64,000 nt of DNA from an uncultured Desulfobulbus sp. (GTDB taxonomy: Bacteria > Desulfobacterota > Desulfobulbia > Desulfobulbales > Desulfobulbaceae): NCBI RefSeq assembly GCF_963664075.1, contig NZ_OY760916.1:3121001-3185000 (forward strand). The letters run 5' to 3'. The number at the start of each line of letters is the position of its first letter. Positions within the stretch are counted from its first letter, which is position 1. Under the pieces are notes generated by a model. The model was given only the letters and a program-made list of their open reading frames with translations. It ran no database searches and had not been told where the DNA came from. Position numbers and translations under genes: made by a program. Below, piece after piece: positions 26,018 through 37,071 of this stretch.

Positions 26018-26522
26018 ACAACTTGTACGTTTCCGGCTCTTTCACCTGAGGATGCTCAGGAGTTTCCAGCGTCCTCGGCTTTTCAGGCTTCTGTATTTCT
26101 CCTAGCGCAGGTTTCTCGGCTTCATTGGGGCTTGTGGCATCATGCACTGCAGCCTTCCCTTTTTGCCAGAGTTCTTGAGACTCCTCCTTAGTGGCTTTCC
26201 AAGCCTCTTTTGATTTCTCTCCCACCGTGTCATAGAGTTCTTTTGAGCCGGTTTTGGTTTTATTCCAGGCTTCGCTTGACCCCTCTTTTATGCCTTTCCA
26301 GGTCGAGCTTGCCGAATCACGGGTGGCATCCACCACGGCCGAGGAGGCCTCTTTAACCTCATTTCCGGCAACTTCCCACTTACTCGGTGCCTGAGACTCT
26401 CTCTGTTGTTGCTCCTGGATACTCCCGCCAGATACTGGCTCATTCGCCAGCAGCAGCTGGGGCTGCCCCTGGGAACTGAGAAAACAAACGCCAATCAGAC
26501 AAACCATCCGCATCATTTTCAT
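26016..26522 (-). CDS. Exported LEA-like repeat protein
   Basis: A 168-aa protein with a signal peptide (about 1-26, cleavage near LLLANEP). The mature middle part (residues 50-130) is a set of short degenerate repeats built on Ser/Glu-Ala-Trp-Lys-x-Thr/Ser-Lys (SSTWKGIKEGS, SSEAWNKTKTGS, SKEAWKATKEES, SQELWQKGKAA). They fit an 11-residue amphipathic helical periodicity as in late-embryogenesis-abundant or apolipoprotein-like proteins. The C-terminus is Pro/Glu-rich. Likely a periplasmic protective or envelope-associated protein; this is inferred only from composition. Divergent from the efflux operon. Confidence 0.7.
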   Translation of the reverse strand: MKMMRMVCLIGVCFLSSQGQPQLLLANEPVSGGSIQEQQQRESQAPSKWEVAGNEVKEASSAVVDATRDSASSTWKGIKEGSSEAWNKTKTGSKELYDTVGEKSKEAWKATKEESQELWQKGKAAVHDATSPNEAEKPALGEIQKPEKPRTLETPEHPQVKEPETYKL

Positions 26523-26737
26523 TGATACACCTCATTCACAAATCTAATCTTTCCAAGAATAGATACAAGTTTTGGGTATTGGTATTGCAAAATCCGCCAA
26601 TACACCCTATTTTTCGACACAATGTCTTTGATTTATAAGGCCTGAAGATCTTTTCAATCGTTCATACTCCTGAATATTAATGCTTCATCGTACATTCAGT
26701 CGATTAGGTCCATATTCTCTGCAGCGGAAAATACCAT

Positions 26738-28081
26738 ATGACATCTTGCAAACGAACACCATGGTTTATTCTTGTCATCCTCAGCCTTTTCCCTCAACTC
26801 TTGCATGCTACACCAGCTGAGGACACTCCTACAAAGTGGTCTGTTCAATCCGCTGTCTCCTATGCGCTGAGCCATAATCCTGATACCCGGGCCGCACTGG
26901 AACGCATAGCAGCAGCCGATGCCGATCTTAAAGCCGCCCGCTCGGCCTTTTACCCCCAGCTGGACATCGGGTTGGAGTACAACCGGACCAACAACCCCAT
27001 GTACTCTTTTGGCAACATTCTCAATCAAGGTGTCTTTAAACAAAAAAACATGGATTTCAACGATCCTGGCACCACTGATTCGCTCCAGGCCAAAGCGATG
27101 CTCCAGTATCGATTCTACAACGGTGGTCGCGATCAGGCCGGTGTTGATGCCGCTCAAAATCTGAGCCTTGCAAGTGGGCATCAAAACAAGGCCACCCGAC
27201 TGCAGCTGGAGTACAGTGTGGTCCGGGCCTTCTGCCGGATCGTCCAGGCCGGTGAGGTCATTGCCGCACGCCAGTCTGCGCTCAAAGCCATGACAGCCTC
27301 GCTTGCGGTTGCCAGGGCTCGCTATGACGAGGGGAGCCTGCTGCAGGAAGAGGTACTCAACCTCGAGGTTCAGCAAGCCCGCGCCCAAGAACAACTCATC
27401 CGGGCCGAGCACAGTTTACGCCTTGCGCAACGCGGTTTCCTGCGGCTACTTGGCCTCAAGCAAGGCCCCGTTGTCCTTAATCCCCAGGCTTCACCTGTCC
27501 AGGAAATCCCTGGAGATTCAAGCATTGAAAATCGGGCTGAGCTCAAGGCCCTACACGCCCAGATACAAATGCTTGCGGCAAAGGTGCGTCAGGCACGGGG
27601 GGGCTATAAACCCACCGCTGATCTTTTTGGGTCCTATCAGGTGGAAAAGGGCTCCACACTTGATGAGGGGTCAGGTAATTCTTGGGCTGCCGGTGTACGC
27701 CTCAACTACACCCTCTTTAACGGTGGACGAACCAGCGCCGAGGTTGAGCGAGCCGAAGCCCAGTTACGCGAGGCCAAAGAGCAACTCCACAAGCTTGAGC
27801 TGGCCTTTAATCTGGAAAAAGAACAGGCGCTCCTTTCTCTCAACCAGGAAGAACAACGGCTCAAGGTGACGCAAAAGATGGTACGCTCCGCCCGGGAAAG
27901 CGCCCGCCTTTCCCGTCTTCGCTTTACAGAAGGAATTGTGCTTTCCTCTGAGCTCATCGAAACAGAAAACCGCCTCACCGATGCCCTGCTCAGCCATAGT
28001 CTTGCCCGGGCCTCACGCAAAATTGCCATTGCAGATTTACGTCGCGCAGTTGGCCTTCATCAATTCTTTCAAGGAGAGTAA
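26738..28081 (+). CDS. TolC-family outer-membrane efflux channel
   Basis: A 447-aa protein with a signal peptide (about 1-25) and two tandem outer-membrane efflux repeats forming long coiled-coil hairpins (residues 45-225 and 260-435). Features include ALSHNPDTRAALERIAAAD, LEYSVVRAFCRIVQAGE, YDEGSLLQEEVLNLE and the second half LNYTLFNGGRTSAEVERAEAQLREAK. It should form the trimeric outer-membrane exit duct for the pump encoded next. Two bases separate its stop from the adaptor gene. Confidence 0.93.
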   Translation: MTSCKRTPWFILVILSLFPQLLHATPAEDTPTKWSVQSAVSYALSHNPDTRAALERIAAADADLKAARSAFYPQLDIGLEYNRTNNPMYSFGNILNQGVFKQKNMDFNDPGTTDSLQAKAMLQYRFYNGGRDQAGVDAAQNLSLASGHQNKATRLQLEYSVVRAFCRIVQAGEVIAARQSALKAMTASLAVARARYDEGSLLQEEVLNLEVQQARAQEQLIRAEHSLRLAQRGFLRLLGLKQGPVVLNPQASPVQEIPGDSSIENRAELKALHAQIQMLAAKVRQARGGYKPTADLFGSYQVEKGSTLDEGSGNSWAAGVRLNYTLFNGGRTSAEVERAEAQLREAKEQLHKLELAFNLEKEQALLSLNQEEQRLKVTQKMVRSARESARLSRLRFTEGIVLSSELIETENRLTDALLSHSLARASRKIAIADLRRAVGLHQFFQGE

Positions 28082-28083
28082 TC

Positions 28084-29115
28084 ATGGCTCGCCCTTTTTG
28101 CTTCACCTCTTGCTTACTCTGTTTAACGTTTGCCTGTACTTTTTCCCCTTCTCTCTCTGCCAGTACCCAACCACAGTCCACCCAGGACCTGGCCTTGGTA
28201 CAGGTGGCAACTGTCGAGCTTGGCGAACTGCCCTCGCTGATTGAAATTGCCGGAACCCTACAATCCAAAAACAGCGCCGCAATAGCTGCTAAAGTGACAG
28301 GTATTGTCACCAAGGTTCCGGTTGTCCTGGGCTCAAAGGTACAGGCCGGAGACCTGCTGGTTGCCATTTCCGCCGGTGAAATCACAGCCCGGGTCAGCCA
28401 GGCCCAGGCGCAACTGACCCAGGCCCGGCGCAATCTGGAGCGGGAACGCAACCTGCTGAAAAAGAAGGCCTCGACTGAAGAAACGGTCAAAACCATGCAG
28501 GACCAGTACAACATGGCCCTGGCTAGCTACAACGAGGCGCAGAGTATGCTGGGCTATACTGCTATCACAGCCCCGTTTGACGGGGTCATTACCCGTAAAG
28601 AGGTAACCCCTGGTGACCTGGCTACCCCGGGAACGCCGTTGCTTCGACTGGACAATAACAGCCAGCTTCAGGTGCGCACGGCTGTCCCTGAAAGCCTGGT
28701 GCTCAACATCCACCCCGGCGACAAACTGATGGTCAGAGTGGAAGCGGCCCAGGTGCTCACCCAAGGCCGAGTTGCCGAGGTCGCCCCAGCGGCTGATCCA
28801 ACTTCTCGGACCGCCCCGGTGGTTATTGATCTTGATTCCCAACCCAATATGCGCACCGGTCAGTTTGCCCGTGTGCTGCTCCCCACCGCAGGGAGTCGAG
28901 GATTGCTGATCCCCAAGAGCGCGGTGGTGCCCAAGGGACAGATGGACAGGGTCTTTGTCATTGAAGATGGACGCGCCTACCTTCGCCTGGTGCGTACCGG
29001 TCAGGTCTATGACGGAATGATTGAGATTCTTGGTGGTTTGTCCGCGGGTGAAACCGTTGCCATTTCCAACAACCGTCTCCTTTTTAACGGTCACAGGGTT
29101 CAGGTCCAGCCATGA
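28084..29115 (+). CDS. RND efflux periplasmic adaptor (membrane fusion protein)
   Basis: A 343-aa exported protein with a signal sequence (about 1-28). The order of parts is the biotinyl-lipoyl-like half motif ([19 protein letters not shown]), coiled-coil hairpin (residues 100-150), second lipoyl half ([21 protein letters not shown]) and beta-barrel/membrane-proximal domain ([15 protein letters not shown]). It links the inner-membrane RND pump to the TolC-like channel. GGAG lies seven bases before the ATG, and the stop overlaps the transporter start by four bases. Confidence 0.94.
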   Translation: MARPFCFTSCLLCLTFACTFSPSLSASTQPQSTQDLALVQVATVELGELPSLIEIAGTLQSKNSAAIAAKVTGIVTKVPVVLGSKVQAGDLLVAISAGEITARVSQAQAQLTQARRNLERERNLLKKKASTEETVKTMQDQYNMALASYNEAQSMLGYTAITAPFDGVITRKEVTPGDLATPGTPLLRLDNNSQLQVRTAVPESLVLNIHPGDKLMVRVEAAQVLTQGRVAEVAPAADPTSRTAPVVIDLDSQPNMRTGQFARVLLPTAGSRGLLIPKSAVVPKGQMDRVFVIEDGRAYLRLVRTGQVYDGMIEILGGLSAGETVAISNNRLLFNGHRVQVQP

Positions 29116-32100
29116 GTGAACAACAACCCCGCCACCCCGGATTTGCAGGCCGTCTGGCCGCAACCTTTGTCAGCTCCAAGCTCACCCTGATCGGCTTAGT
29201 CGCCTCCCTGCTCCTGGGCCTGATGGCCCTGAGCCAACTGCCCAGGGAAGAAGAGCCCCAGATCAAGGTGCCGATGATCGATGTCATGGTCTCCATGCCA
29301 GGAGCCAGCTCCAAAGAGGTGGAGCAGCGGCTTGCCATCCCCATGGAAAAACTCCTCTATGAGTTACCTGGTGTAGAATATATTTATTCCACCTCCTCTC
29401 CAGGACAGTGTTTACTCATAGCCCGATTCTACGTGGGTGAAGATTTTGAAAAATCCATAGTGAGTCTCAATCAGAAACTGCAGACCAACTTTGACCGTAT
29501 ACCCCACGGGGTTTCACTGCCACTGATCAAACCCCATACCATTGACGATGTCCCCATCCTGGCGTTAACACTCCATTCGCAAAGCTACGATCACTTTACC
29601 CTGCGCCGCCTCACCGCCCAGGTGGACGACGCCATTAAATCCATCTTTGAGGTCGCCGAAACCAAAATTATTGGCGGGACGCGCAGGCAGCTCCGCGTCC
29701 AGTTTGACCCACTTTTACTGGCTGCCCGCAACTTAAGCCCGGCTGATCTGGAGCGTCATCTGACCCAGGCCAACCGACAATCTCACTCCGGTACCCTTCG
29801 CGCTGAAAACCATGAAATTTTGTTGCAGACCGGATCCTTTCTCCATTCTGCTAAGGAAGCGGGCCGGGTCGTCGTTGGGGTGCATGGCGGCAATCCCGTC
29901 TACCTGGATGAGGTAGCAACGATCATCGATGGTCCAGAAGAACCTCAGAGCTATGTGCTTTTTGGTGCTGGCGAGGGAAATCCCGAAGCGGCAGTCACCC
30001 TCTCAGTGGCCAAGCGTCCGGGAGCCAACGCGGTACATGTGGTCGACACTGTTTTACATAAGGTGGAGAGCCTCAAAGGCTCGCTGATTCCTCCCGAGGT
30101 GACGGTCAGTATCACCCGTGACTACGGTGAGACCGCTGCAGAAAAATCAAATGAGTTGCTCTATCACATGGCTATTGCAGTCTTTGGCGTGGCCCTGCTG
30201 ATCCTGCTCTTTCTGGGCTGGCGAGAGTCGATCATTGTCCTCTTGGCCATCCCCTCCACCCTCTCCCTAACCCTCTTGCTCTTTTACCTCTATGGGTACA
30301 CGCTCAACCGCATCACCCTCTTTGCTCTGATCTTTTCCATTGGTATTCTAGTTGATGACGCCATTGTGGTGGTGGAAAACATCGTGCGCCACATGCGGCT
30401 TCCGGAAAATAAGGAGGCCAGCCTCAAAGACATCGCCGTGGCTGCGGTTATAGAGGTCGGTAACCCCACTATCCTTGCCACCTGGGCCGTCATTGCCGCC
30501 ATCCTGCCCATGGCCTTTGTCGGCGGCTTGATGGGCCCCTATATGCGCCCCATTCCCATTGGCGCTTCGGCAGCCATGGTTTTTTCGCTGTTGATCGCCT
30601 TTACCGTCACCCCCTGGGCGGCAATCCGTATTCTACGAAAACGGGGATCCCATGGCTCCGATACTGTCAAGGGTCACGATCCTGACCACGCCCCCGATGA
30701 CTGGTTCACCCGGCTCTACCACCGGATTATGGATCCGCTCCTGGCCCATGCCGGTTGGCGTCTGCTTTTTTTTGCCACTATTATTGGCTTGCTGCTCACC
30801 TCATGCTCCATGGTCTATTTTGGGCTGGTCAAGGTGAAGATGCTGCCCTTTGACAACAAATCTGAATTTCAGATCATTCTTGATATGCCCGAGGGATCCA
30901 CCTTGGAACAAACCGCCCGGGTGGCCACAGAGATGGCTCTGGTTGTGGGTAAGGAACCTGAGGTGGTCAATTACCAGGTCTATGCAGGCACCGCCTCACC
31001 TTACAACTTCAATGGCCTTGTGCGGCACTACTTCTTGCGTTCTGGCTCCACCATGGCCGATGTTCAGGTCAACCTTAAAGGCAAAGGGGAACGTAAGAGC
31101 CAAAGTCATGACATTGCCAAACGGGTCCGGCCGGAAATTGCCCAAATTGCTGCCCGCTACGGTGCCACGGTTGCCGTCGCCGAAGTTCCCCCTGGTCCTC
31201 CGGTATTGCAAACCCTGGTCGCGGAGATCTATGGTCCTGATGATGCCAGCCGAGTGGCTTTGGCCACCAAGGTCAAAGAAATCTTTGCTTCCACTGAGGG
31301 AGTTGTGGATATCGACTGGTACCGGCAAGCCCAGCGTAACAAGCTGGTATTGACGGTTGATAAGGAAAAGGCGGCCCTCAACGGACTCTCCGAGGCAGAA
31401 ATCAGCCAGGCAATTGATATGGGGCTTTCCGGACAATCCCTTGATCTCTTCCATCAGCCACGCGATAAAGAAGAGATTGAAATGGTTCTCCAGCTCCCCC
31501 AGACACAACGGGCACGGGTCGACAACCTGCTCAATATCTCCCTGCGACCGATGGCCAATCCCCAGGCACCACTGATCCCTCTCCGAGAACTGGTACAGGT
31601 CAATACGCAACCGGTGGATCAGCCGATTTACCGCAAAAATCTGAAGCCGGTAATCTATGTAACCGGCGATGTTGCCGGAAGTGCTGAGAGTCCGGTCTAT
31701 CCGATCTTTGCTATGAATGCTAAGATTAAGGAGCTCAATGCTGCAGACTTTGGCGGCCAAAAGGCACCGCTCACCATCTACAACCTCAACCAGCCTTTTC
31801 TTGAGCAGCAGCCTTCCATGAAATGGGATGGCGAATGGCACATCACCCTCGAAGTCTTTCGTGATCTCGGCCTGGCCTTCTGTGTGGTTATGGTCTTGAT
31901 TTATATGCTGATGGTGGGCTGGTTCAAGGATTACATCATTCCCCTGGTGGTGATGGCGGCCATCCCCTTCTCGCTGATCGGTATCCTACCGGCGCACTGG
32001 GGATTGAATGCCTTTTTCACCGCCACCTCCATGATCGGTTTCATGGCGGGTGCGGGGATAGTGGTCCGCAACTCGATTATTTTGGTGGATTTTATCGAAC

Positions 32101-32351
32101 TGCGCCTCAGCCATGGTCTGCCGCTTGCTGAAGCTGTAGTGGAGGCGGGAGCTATCCGTTTTCGTCCCATGCTCTTAACCGCGCTTGCCGTGGTCGTTGG
32201 GGCCTCGGTTATCCTGGCTGACCCCATCTTTCAGGGGCTTGCCATCTCGTTAATGTTTGGAGAAATTGCCTCGCTTCTCATCAGCCGCATGGCGGTGCCG
32301 GTCTTGTACTTCATGGTGCAAGAGCATAAACAGAAACGAATCCACCTCTAA
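29112..32351 (+). CDS. RND-family efflux transporter
   Basis: Inner-membrane proton-driven pump of 1079 aa. It has TM1 (about residues 25-43), a first porter loop, TM2-6, TM7 and a second porter loop, then TM8-12. TM4 carries the proton-relay Asp pair in [17 protein letters not shown], typical of HAE/CusA-like RND proteins. The substrate cannot be named from sequence; the adaptor is of the MexH-like type common to drug and organic-compound pumps. Third gene of the tripartite operon, closed by a perfect 16-bp terminator. No local repressor gene adjoins it. Confidence 0.95.
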   Translation: MSEQQPRHPGFAGRLAATFVSSKLTLIGLVASLLLGLMALSQLPREEEPQIKVPMIDVMVSMPGASSKEVEQRLAIPMEKLLYELPGVEYIYSTSSPGQCLLIARFYVGEDFEKSIVSLNQKLQTNFDRIPHGVSLPLIKPHTIDDVPILALTLHSQSYDHFTLRRLTAQVDDAIKSIFEVAETKIIGGTRRQLRVQFDPLLLAARNLSPADLERHLTQANRQSHSGTLRAENHEILLQTGSFLHSAKEAGRVVVGVHGGNPVYLDEVATIIDGPEEPQSYVLFGAGEGNPEAAVTLSVAKRPGANAVHVVDTVLHKVESLKGSLIPPEVTVSITRDYGETAAEKSNELLYHMAIAVFGVALLILLFLGWRESIIVLLAIPSTLSLTLLLFYLYGYTLNRITLFALIFSIGILVDDAIVVVENIVRHMRLPENKEASLKDIAVAAVIEVGNPTILATWAVIAAILPMAFVGGLMGPYMRPIPIGASAAMVFSLLIAFTVTPWAAIRILRKRGSHGSDTVKGHDPDHAPDDWFTRLYHRIMDPLLAHAGWRLLFFATIIGLLLTSCSMVYFGLVKVKMLPFDNKSEFQIILDMPEGSTLEQTARVATEMALVVGKEPEVVNYQVYAGTASPYNFNGLVRHYFLRSGSTMADVQVNLKGKGERKSQSHDIAKRVRPEIAQIAARYGATVAVAEVPPGPPVLQTLVAEIYGPDDASRVALATKVKEIFASTEGVVDIDWYRQAQRNKLVLTVDKEKAALNGLSEAEISQAIDMGLSGQSLDLFHQPRDKEEIEMVLQLPQTQRARVDNLLNISLRPMANPQAPLIPLRELVQVNTQPVDQPIYRKNLKPVIYVTGDVAGSAESPVYPIFAMNAKIKELNAADFGGQKAPLTIYNLNQPFLEQQPSMKWDGEWHITLEVFRDLGLAFCVVMVLIYMLMVGWFKDYIIPLVVMAAIPFSLIGILPAHWGLNAFFTATSMIGFMAGAGIVVRNSIILVDFIELRLSHGLPLAEAVVEAGAIRFRPMLLTALAVVVGASVILADPIFQGLAISLMFGEIASLLISRMAVPVLYFMVQEHKQKRIHL

Positions 32352-32382
32352 GCAACAGCTGAGTTCAGGAGTAATCAAATAC

Positions 32383-32421
32383 AAAAAGGGCTGCCCCGTC
32401 TTAACCGGGGCAGCCCTTTTT
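32383..32421. terminator. Bidirectional terminator after the RND operon
   Basis: A perfect 16-bp stem, arms 32383-32398 and 32406-32421, AAAAAGGGCTGCCCCG and its complement, around a 7-base loop. It separates the efflux operon from the convergent histidine-kinase gene. Confidence 0.93.
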
Positions 32422-32450
32422 GTTTGCAGAGGTCGTCCTGCATGCTTTGC

Positions 32451-34088
32451 TTAGCTCTTTTGCTCACTCGCCTCGTTTTGAAGAACCGAACGAATGATCG
32501 GAGCCAGGTCATGCAAGGAGACCGGCTTCATCATAAACTCGCGGATCCCGGCCTTGGTGACCCGCTCCGGTGAAAGGGCGGAGCTGTAACCGGAACAGAG
32601 AATAATAGGCAACTCGGGACGCAGGGCAAGCATGGTCTGGGCGATTTCAAACCCGGTTTTCCCCGGCATGGTTTGATCGGTAATGACCAAATCATAGCCC
32701 TGGGGGTCCTGCTCAAAAGCTAGCAGTGCGGCATTGCCATCGTTACAGACTGTAATTTTGTAGCCCAACTGCTCCAAAAAGCTCTTGAGATAATCAGCGA
32801 CCATCCGCTCGTCGTCGACCACCAAGATGGATTCACTGCCCCCAACCAGAGACCGCGATTCCGCTTGGGCCTGAGGGGTTTCAATTCCGGTGACCACCGG
32901 AAAATAGACATTGATCGTCGTCCCTTTGCCTTTGACGCTCTCGACCAATATCCGTCCTTCATGATTCTCAACAATGCCGTGCACCACGGCCAACCCCATA
33001 CCAGTGCCTTTGCCGCTGGGCTTTGTCGTGAAATAGGGTTCAAAAATACGCTCGATATTGGCAGGATCAATGCCGCAACCGTTATCAATGACTGATATCT
33101 TGACCCATTCCCGCTCGTCCTGAGTGGCGGGAATCGCCTTGCGTACAGTTTCCATGGCCAATGCAATTTCGCCGCCGTTGTCCTCAACGGCATGAAAGGC
33201 ATTGGTGCAAAGGTTCATTACCACTTGATGCAGCTGGGTGGGATTCGCCAGGATGACACGATCGGTAGTAGCAATCTTCTCTTGGATGGTCACCGTGGTG
33301 GGGATCGTGCCTCGTAACAGTTTAATGACCTCCTTTAAAAGGACCCCCGGTTGCAGCAAAATACGTTTGGTCGTTTCTTTACGGCTGAAGGCCAGAATCT
33401 GGTTAACCAACTCCGAGGCCTTACCGCCCGCTTTGAGTATCTGACGAATCTCGCGCTGCAGCGTGACCCCTGGGGGCAATTTTAACAAAGCCAGTTCGGC
33501 ATATCCCAAAATAGCTGCCAGAAGATTATTAAAATCATGGGCAATCCCCCCGGCCAAGGTTCCAATGGCTGCCATCTTCTGGGACTGGCGCAACTGCTCT
33601 TCAAGCTGCCGCTGCCGTCTGATCTCAGAGAGTTGATCTGTGAGATCACGGACCAACTCCAAGGTACCCAGCAGTTTCCCTTCATGATCGTAAATCTCAT
33701 TTTCCATGGTCTCGCCAAGAAACGCCGTTCCGTCTTTACGTACAAAACGTCGACTCCAGGCGGTGGGAAAATCATCATGGCGAAACTTTGCTCCATTCTG
33801 CTCGTAGAGCATGATCTGTGGCTGGCCTATTAACTCTTCGGGCATGTAATCAAACATGGTGCAGAGCGCGGGATTGGCCTGCTTGATCACACCATCTGCA
33901 TCCATCACCACGACCCCGTCGGGGATGCTGTTGAGGGTCGAGCGAAAAAAGATTCGCTGCTCGTCAAGATCACGGATCTTGGTCCTCAATTCGGGATAAT
34001 AACTTTTGCGTACCGATCGTTCACCGAGGCCAACAATCGCATCTTTCAGATCATCCCAGCTGTCACCACTTCCGGAGTGATTGGCCAT
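32451..34088 (-). CDS. PAS hybrid histidine kinase with a C-terminal receiver
   Basis: Soluble 545-aa sensor kinase. A PAS domain spans about residues 45-150 ([15 protein letters not shown]). The HisKA phosphoacceptor is His184 ([17 protein letters not shown]), the ATPase has N292-N296 (MNLCTNA) and DNGCGI plus [13 protein letters not shown]. The receiver begins ILVVDDERM at 421 with phosphorylatable Asp471 (VITDQTMPG). No membrane helix, so it senses an intracellular signal. It lies three bases after the alcohol dehydrogenase stop on the same strand, so the two are probably one transcript; no separate DNA-binding regulator adjoins it. Confidence 0.95.
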   Translation of the reverse strand: MANHSGSGDSWDDLKDAIVGLGERSVRKSYYPELRTKIRDLDEQRIFFRSTLNSIPDGVVVMDADGVIKQANPALCTMFDYMPEELIGQPQIMLYEQNGAKFRHDDFPTAWSRRFVRKDGTAFLGETMENEIYDHEGKLLGTLELVRDLTDQLSEIRRQRQLEEQLRQSQKMAAIGTLAGGIAHDFNNLLAAILGYAELALLKLPPGVTLQREIRQILKAGGKASELVNQILAFSRKETTKRILLQPGVLLKEVIKLLRGTIPTTVTIQEKIATTDRVILANPTQLHQVVMNLCTNAFHAVEDNGGEIALAMETVRKAIPATQDEREWVKISVIDNGCGIDPANIERIFEPYFTTKPSGKGTGMGLAVVHGIVENHEGRILVESVKGKGTTINVYFPVVTGIETPQAQAESRSLVGGSESILVVDDERMVADYLKSFLEQLGYKITVCNDGNAALLAFEQDPQGYDLVITDQTMPGKTGFEIAQTMLALRPELPIILCSGYSSALSPERVTKAGIREFMMKPVSLHDLAPIIRSVLQNEASEQKS

Positions 34089-34091
34089 AGG

Positions 34092-35252
34092 TTAAAAAGC
34101 CTCCTTGAAGATAGCCTCGATATCCGCAACTTCAAAGCGACGCGGATTGGTGACCATGCAGGGATCAGCAAGCGCTTTTTGCGCAAGCAAGGTGACATCA
34201 TCCAGGCGTACACCCCGCTGATTCAGACCAGAGACAAAACCAAGCTTCCCCTTAAACACCACTATCGCCTCGGAAATTGCCTGCGCTCGGTCTTGAGGGG
34301 CAATATCTGACATCTGGAGCCCAAAAATCTCGCCAATACGATCATACCGCTCGGGTACGGCTTCATAATTGCGCCTGATCACAGCATCCAAGAGCAAGGT
34401 GTTACACTCGCCATGGGGCAGATCAAGTAACCCGCCCAAACTATGGGCCATGGCATGCACCGCCCCCAGACTGGCGTTGGAAAAGGCAAGCCCGGCTTCT
34501 AGGCTTGCCAGCATCATTTGCTCCCTGAGATCGACATCATTCAAATTTTTGAGCACTTGGGGAAGATACTGATGAACCAGACGAATTGCCTCCAGCGCAT
34601 GCAGGTCGGTGAGTTGTGAGCAGGCAGAGCTGACATACGCTTCGATGGCATGCACCAAAGCATCCATCCCCGTGCACAGAGTCAACTCATGATCCATACT
34701 CAGGGTCAGACCTGGATCAAGGAGAGCAAGATCCGGGACCATAGTTTTACTGATTATGGCGACTTTCACCCGTTCTTCGGTATTATTGATGATAGCAAAC
34801 TGTGAGACATCGGCAGATGAGCCGGCAGTGGTGGGAAGGCAGATCAGCGGTGGACCTGGAATTTCTACCTTTTCTACACCTTTGAAGGCCAGGATATGTT
34901 TATCATTGGCAGCGACAATGGCGACGCCCTTAGCGCAGTCCATGGGGCTGCCTCCCCCCAGGGCGATAATGATATCGCAATGCGACTGGCGGTACAGCTC
35001 TGCGGCTTCCATAACCTCGTGATCTCGAGGATTAGGGCTGACTTTATCGTAGACGACCAGCTCAACCTCGGCGGCGGCAAGAATAGTTTGGGCGCGCTGT
35101 AAAAGTCCCGCCTCTACAATCCCCTGATCGGTGACGATAAAGACTCTCGTGGCACCATAGTTCAGTACACAACGACCAAGTAATTCAATTGCCCCGTCAC
35201 CGTAGATTATTTCTGGAGCTAAAAATTTACGAATATTTAACTCTGTCAACAT
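34092..35252 (-). CDS. Iron-containing alcohol dehydrogenase
   Basis: A 386-aa NAD(P)-dependent dehydrogenase of the group III family (FeADH). The nucleotide-binding GGGSPMDCAKG is at about residues 93-103. The metal-binding region has DALVHAIEAYVS (His) and MAHSLGGLLDLPHG...H further on. The start ATG 35252 has GGAGGGAG six bases upstream, so a longer frame from 35285 is rejected. It could interconvert ethanol, butanol or 1,3-diols with aldehydes during fermentation or alcohol oxidation; the substrate is not decided by sequence. Co-transcribed with the hybrid kinase. Confidence 0.95.
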   Translation of the reverse strand: MLTELNIRKFLAPEIIYGDGAIELLGRCVLNYGATRVFIVTDQGIVEAGLLQRAQTILAAAEVELVVYDKVSPNPRDHEVMEAAELYRQSHCDIIIALGGGSPMDCAKGVAIVAANDKHILAFKGVEKVEIPGPPLICLPTTAGSSADVSQFAIINNTEERVKVAIISKTMVPDLALLDPGLTLSMDHELTLCTGMDALVHAIEAYVSSACSQLTDLHALEAIRLVHQYLPQVLKNLNDVDLREQMMLASLEAGLAFSNASLGAVHAMAHSLGGLLDLPHGECNTLLLDAVIRRNYEAVPERYDRIGEIFGLQMSDIAPQDRAQAISEAIVVFKGKLGFVSGLNQRGVRLDDVTLLAQKALADPCMVTNPRRFEVADIEAIFKEAF

Positions 35253-35522
35253 GGTTTTCTCCCTCCCCCGGAGTACCACTGACAACAGAAGCTTGCTCGT
35301 ATCCTGAATCAGTGACAGCGGGTGAAACGGAACAGATTACAATTTTCGTCGGTTCGGAAAAAGACCTTACTCAATGATTACCAGCTGCCGCCGATTCATG
35401 TACATAGCCTGTCTGTACGTATCCTATGTGAAATAATCTGCGGCGTCAAACACCTTTGCCCAGTTCTGTTCCTAAAAAACAAACTCTTGCCTTTACTTGT
35501 ATTTTTCTAAAAATATATCCTT

Positions 35523-36029
35523 TTATTCGCTCATTGACAGCTTATCATTTTCCTTCTGCTTACAGGGGGCAAAAGCACGTCCAAAACGGTCCTGTCCTAA
35601 CAGATGGATGCTATCTCGAGCAAAGAGATCAAAAAAGCTGGTATCCGCCAGAGTACAGCGAAATCCTCGGCAGGTCTGGGGCCGGTGATGATAAATTTTG
35701 CAGCAGTACTTCCCGTTGACTTTCTGCAGAAAAACACAACCATTCTCATCGGGATGAATCATATACAGCTGTCCCTTTGCCAGAGCCTCGGCCTCCAGGG
35801 ATTCCATGGACTGTTTGCGCAACTGGCTTAAACTGATATCAACGCCAACATGGCCTCCCATTTTTTTGATAAAATCCACTTCGTCGGGCTGCAGTGCAAT
35901 TTTACGATACGATTTACAGCAGGTCCCGCACTGTCGGCAGGGGGCAAAGATAGTTCGTAATGCGGCTTCGTCAGGGGCTTTGAGTGCATTCATTGGGGGC
36001 ACACCATTGGCTCTGTGCCAGGCAAACAT
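35523..36029 (-). CDS. YkgJ-type cysteine-cluster protein
   Basis: A 168-aa protein of the CxxCxxCC (zinc or iron-chelating) family. The first cluster is PCRQCGTCCKSY. A second group of cysteines is in GCVFLQKV, YCCKIYHHRPQTCRGFRC. Such proteins are assigned to metal binding, probably Fe-S or Zn; their biochemical role is unknown. Two in-frame starts are possible (36029, or 35993 giving 156 aa); neither has a convincing ribosome-binding site. It begins 11 bases after the histone-deacetylase-like gene and is likely in its transcript. Confidence 0.85.
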   Translation of the reverse strand: MFAWHRANGVPPMNALKAPDEAALRTIFAPCRQCGTCCKSYRKIALQPDEVDFIKKMGGHVGVDISLSQLRKQSMESLEAEALAKGQLYMIHPDENGCVFLQKVNGKYCCKIYHHRPQTCRGFRCTLADTSFFDLFARDSIHLLGQDRFGRAFAPCKQKENDKLSMSE

Positions 36030-36039
36030 TAATGACGAT

Positions 36040-37071
36040 TTATAGAGTCCAAAATTGATGAACGGGATGCTGCTCTAAAATTTTAGCTGCCCGCGGTGAA
36101 AAAACAACGCCAGGACGCTTACCGCAGGGGGTCAGAAGGCTATCGATTGTCGCCAACACCGAGGCTTCGAGACTCACGGGGTTGTAGCCCCCCTCTAAAA
36201 TATAGAGCAAACGATCATCACAAAACTCATGAGCAAAAAACTTGAGCAGTTCCGTAACCACATAAAACCACTGGGTGGTGAGCAGGGTGCGACTAATGGA
36301 GTCATCCTGGTGACCATCGTAACCAGCTGAGACCAATATAATCTGGGGCAGATACTGCTCGATCACATTGCCAAGCACCCTATTGAACAGATAGAGGTAC
36401 TCGGCATCTCCAAACTGCTGGTGCACCGGAAGGTTAAGCGTATACCCATAGCCTTTGCCGGTTCCGACCTCATGGGCCTGCCCACTAAAGGGAAAGAGTT
36501 TTTCCTGATGAATAGAGCAAAATAAAACCTGGTCTGTCTCGTAAAAAGCCGCCTGGGTCCCGTTGCCGTGGTGGACATCAAAATCAAGGATTAAAATCCT
36601 CTGCATACCGTATACTCGGCGCAAATACTCCGCGGTAATTGCGACATTGTTATAGAGACAAAATCCCATCCCCCGACCAGGCTCGGCATGGTGTCCCGGT
36701 GGTCGCACCAGGGCAAAACCATGGTCTATCTCCCCGGCAAGTATTTTATCTGCCAGATCCAGACATCCTCCAGCAGCAAGCGCTGCAGTATAGAGACTCT
36801 GTTCCATAAGATAGGTATCGCGATCATAGGAAAATGGATCCTCTAGATTGGCATACTCACGTAACTGCTCCTGGTAAAAACTCGAATGCACCGCCTCAAT
36901 CTCTTGGGTGGATGCTTCGCGGGGCCGAATAGGCTGATAACGGTTTTTATATGGCTCAGCCTGAAGACAGGTGTAGAGGTGCCGCAGGCGTAAGGGGTTT
37001 TCCAAGGAATGTTTGGGGATTGCATGATCAAAATACCGCTGATCAGTGACAATACCTGGTCGTTTATGCAT
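36040..37071 (-). CDS. Histone-deacetylase-family hydrolase
   Basis: A 343-aa arginase-fold zinc deacetylase related to AcuC/class II HDACs and acetylpolyamine amidohydrolases. Key residues are visible: RPPGHHAEPGRGMGFC (catalytic His pair), ILILDFDVHHGNGTQ (zinc Asp and His) and LVSAGYDGHQDD (zinc Asp). The substrate (acetylated protein, polyamine or acetoin-related) is unknown. ATG 37071 lies inside the end of the GNAT gene (ATGCATAA overlap of eight bases), so translation is coupled; a longer upstream frame overlaps GNAT coding and is rejected. Confidence 0.92.
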   Translation of the reverse strand: MHKRPGIVTDQRYFDHAIPKHSLENPLRLRHLYTCLQAEPYKNRYQPIRPREASTQEIEAVHSSFYQEQLREYANLEDPFSYDRDTYLMEQSLYTAALAAGGCLDLADKILAGEIDHGFALVRPPGHHAEPGRGMGFCLYNNVAITAEYLRRVYGMQRILILDFDVHHGNGTQAAFYETDQVLFCSIHQEKLFPFSGQAHEVGTGKGYGYTLNLPVHQQFGDAEYLYLFNRVLGNVIEQYLPQIILVSAGYDGHQDDSISRTLLTTQWFYVVTELLKFFAHEFCDDRLLYILEGGYNPVSLEASVLATIDSLLTPCGKRPGVVFSPRAAKILEQHPVHQFWTL

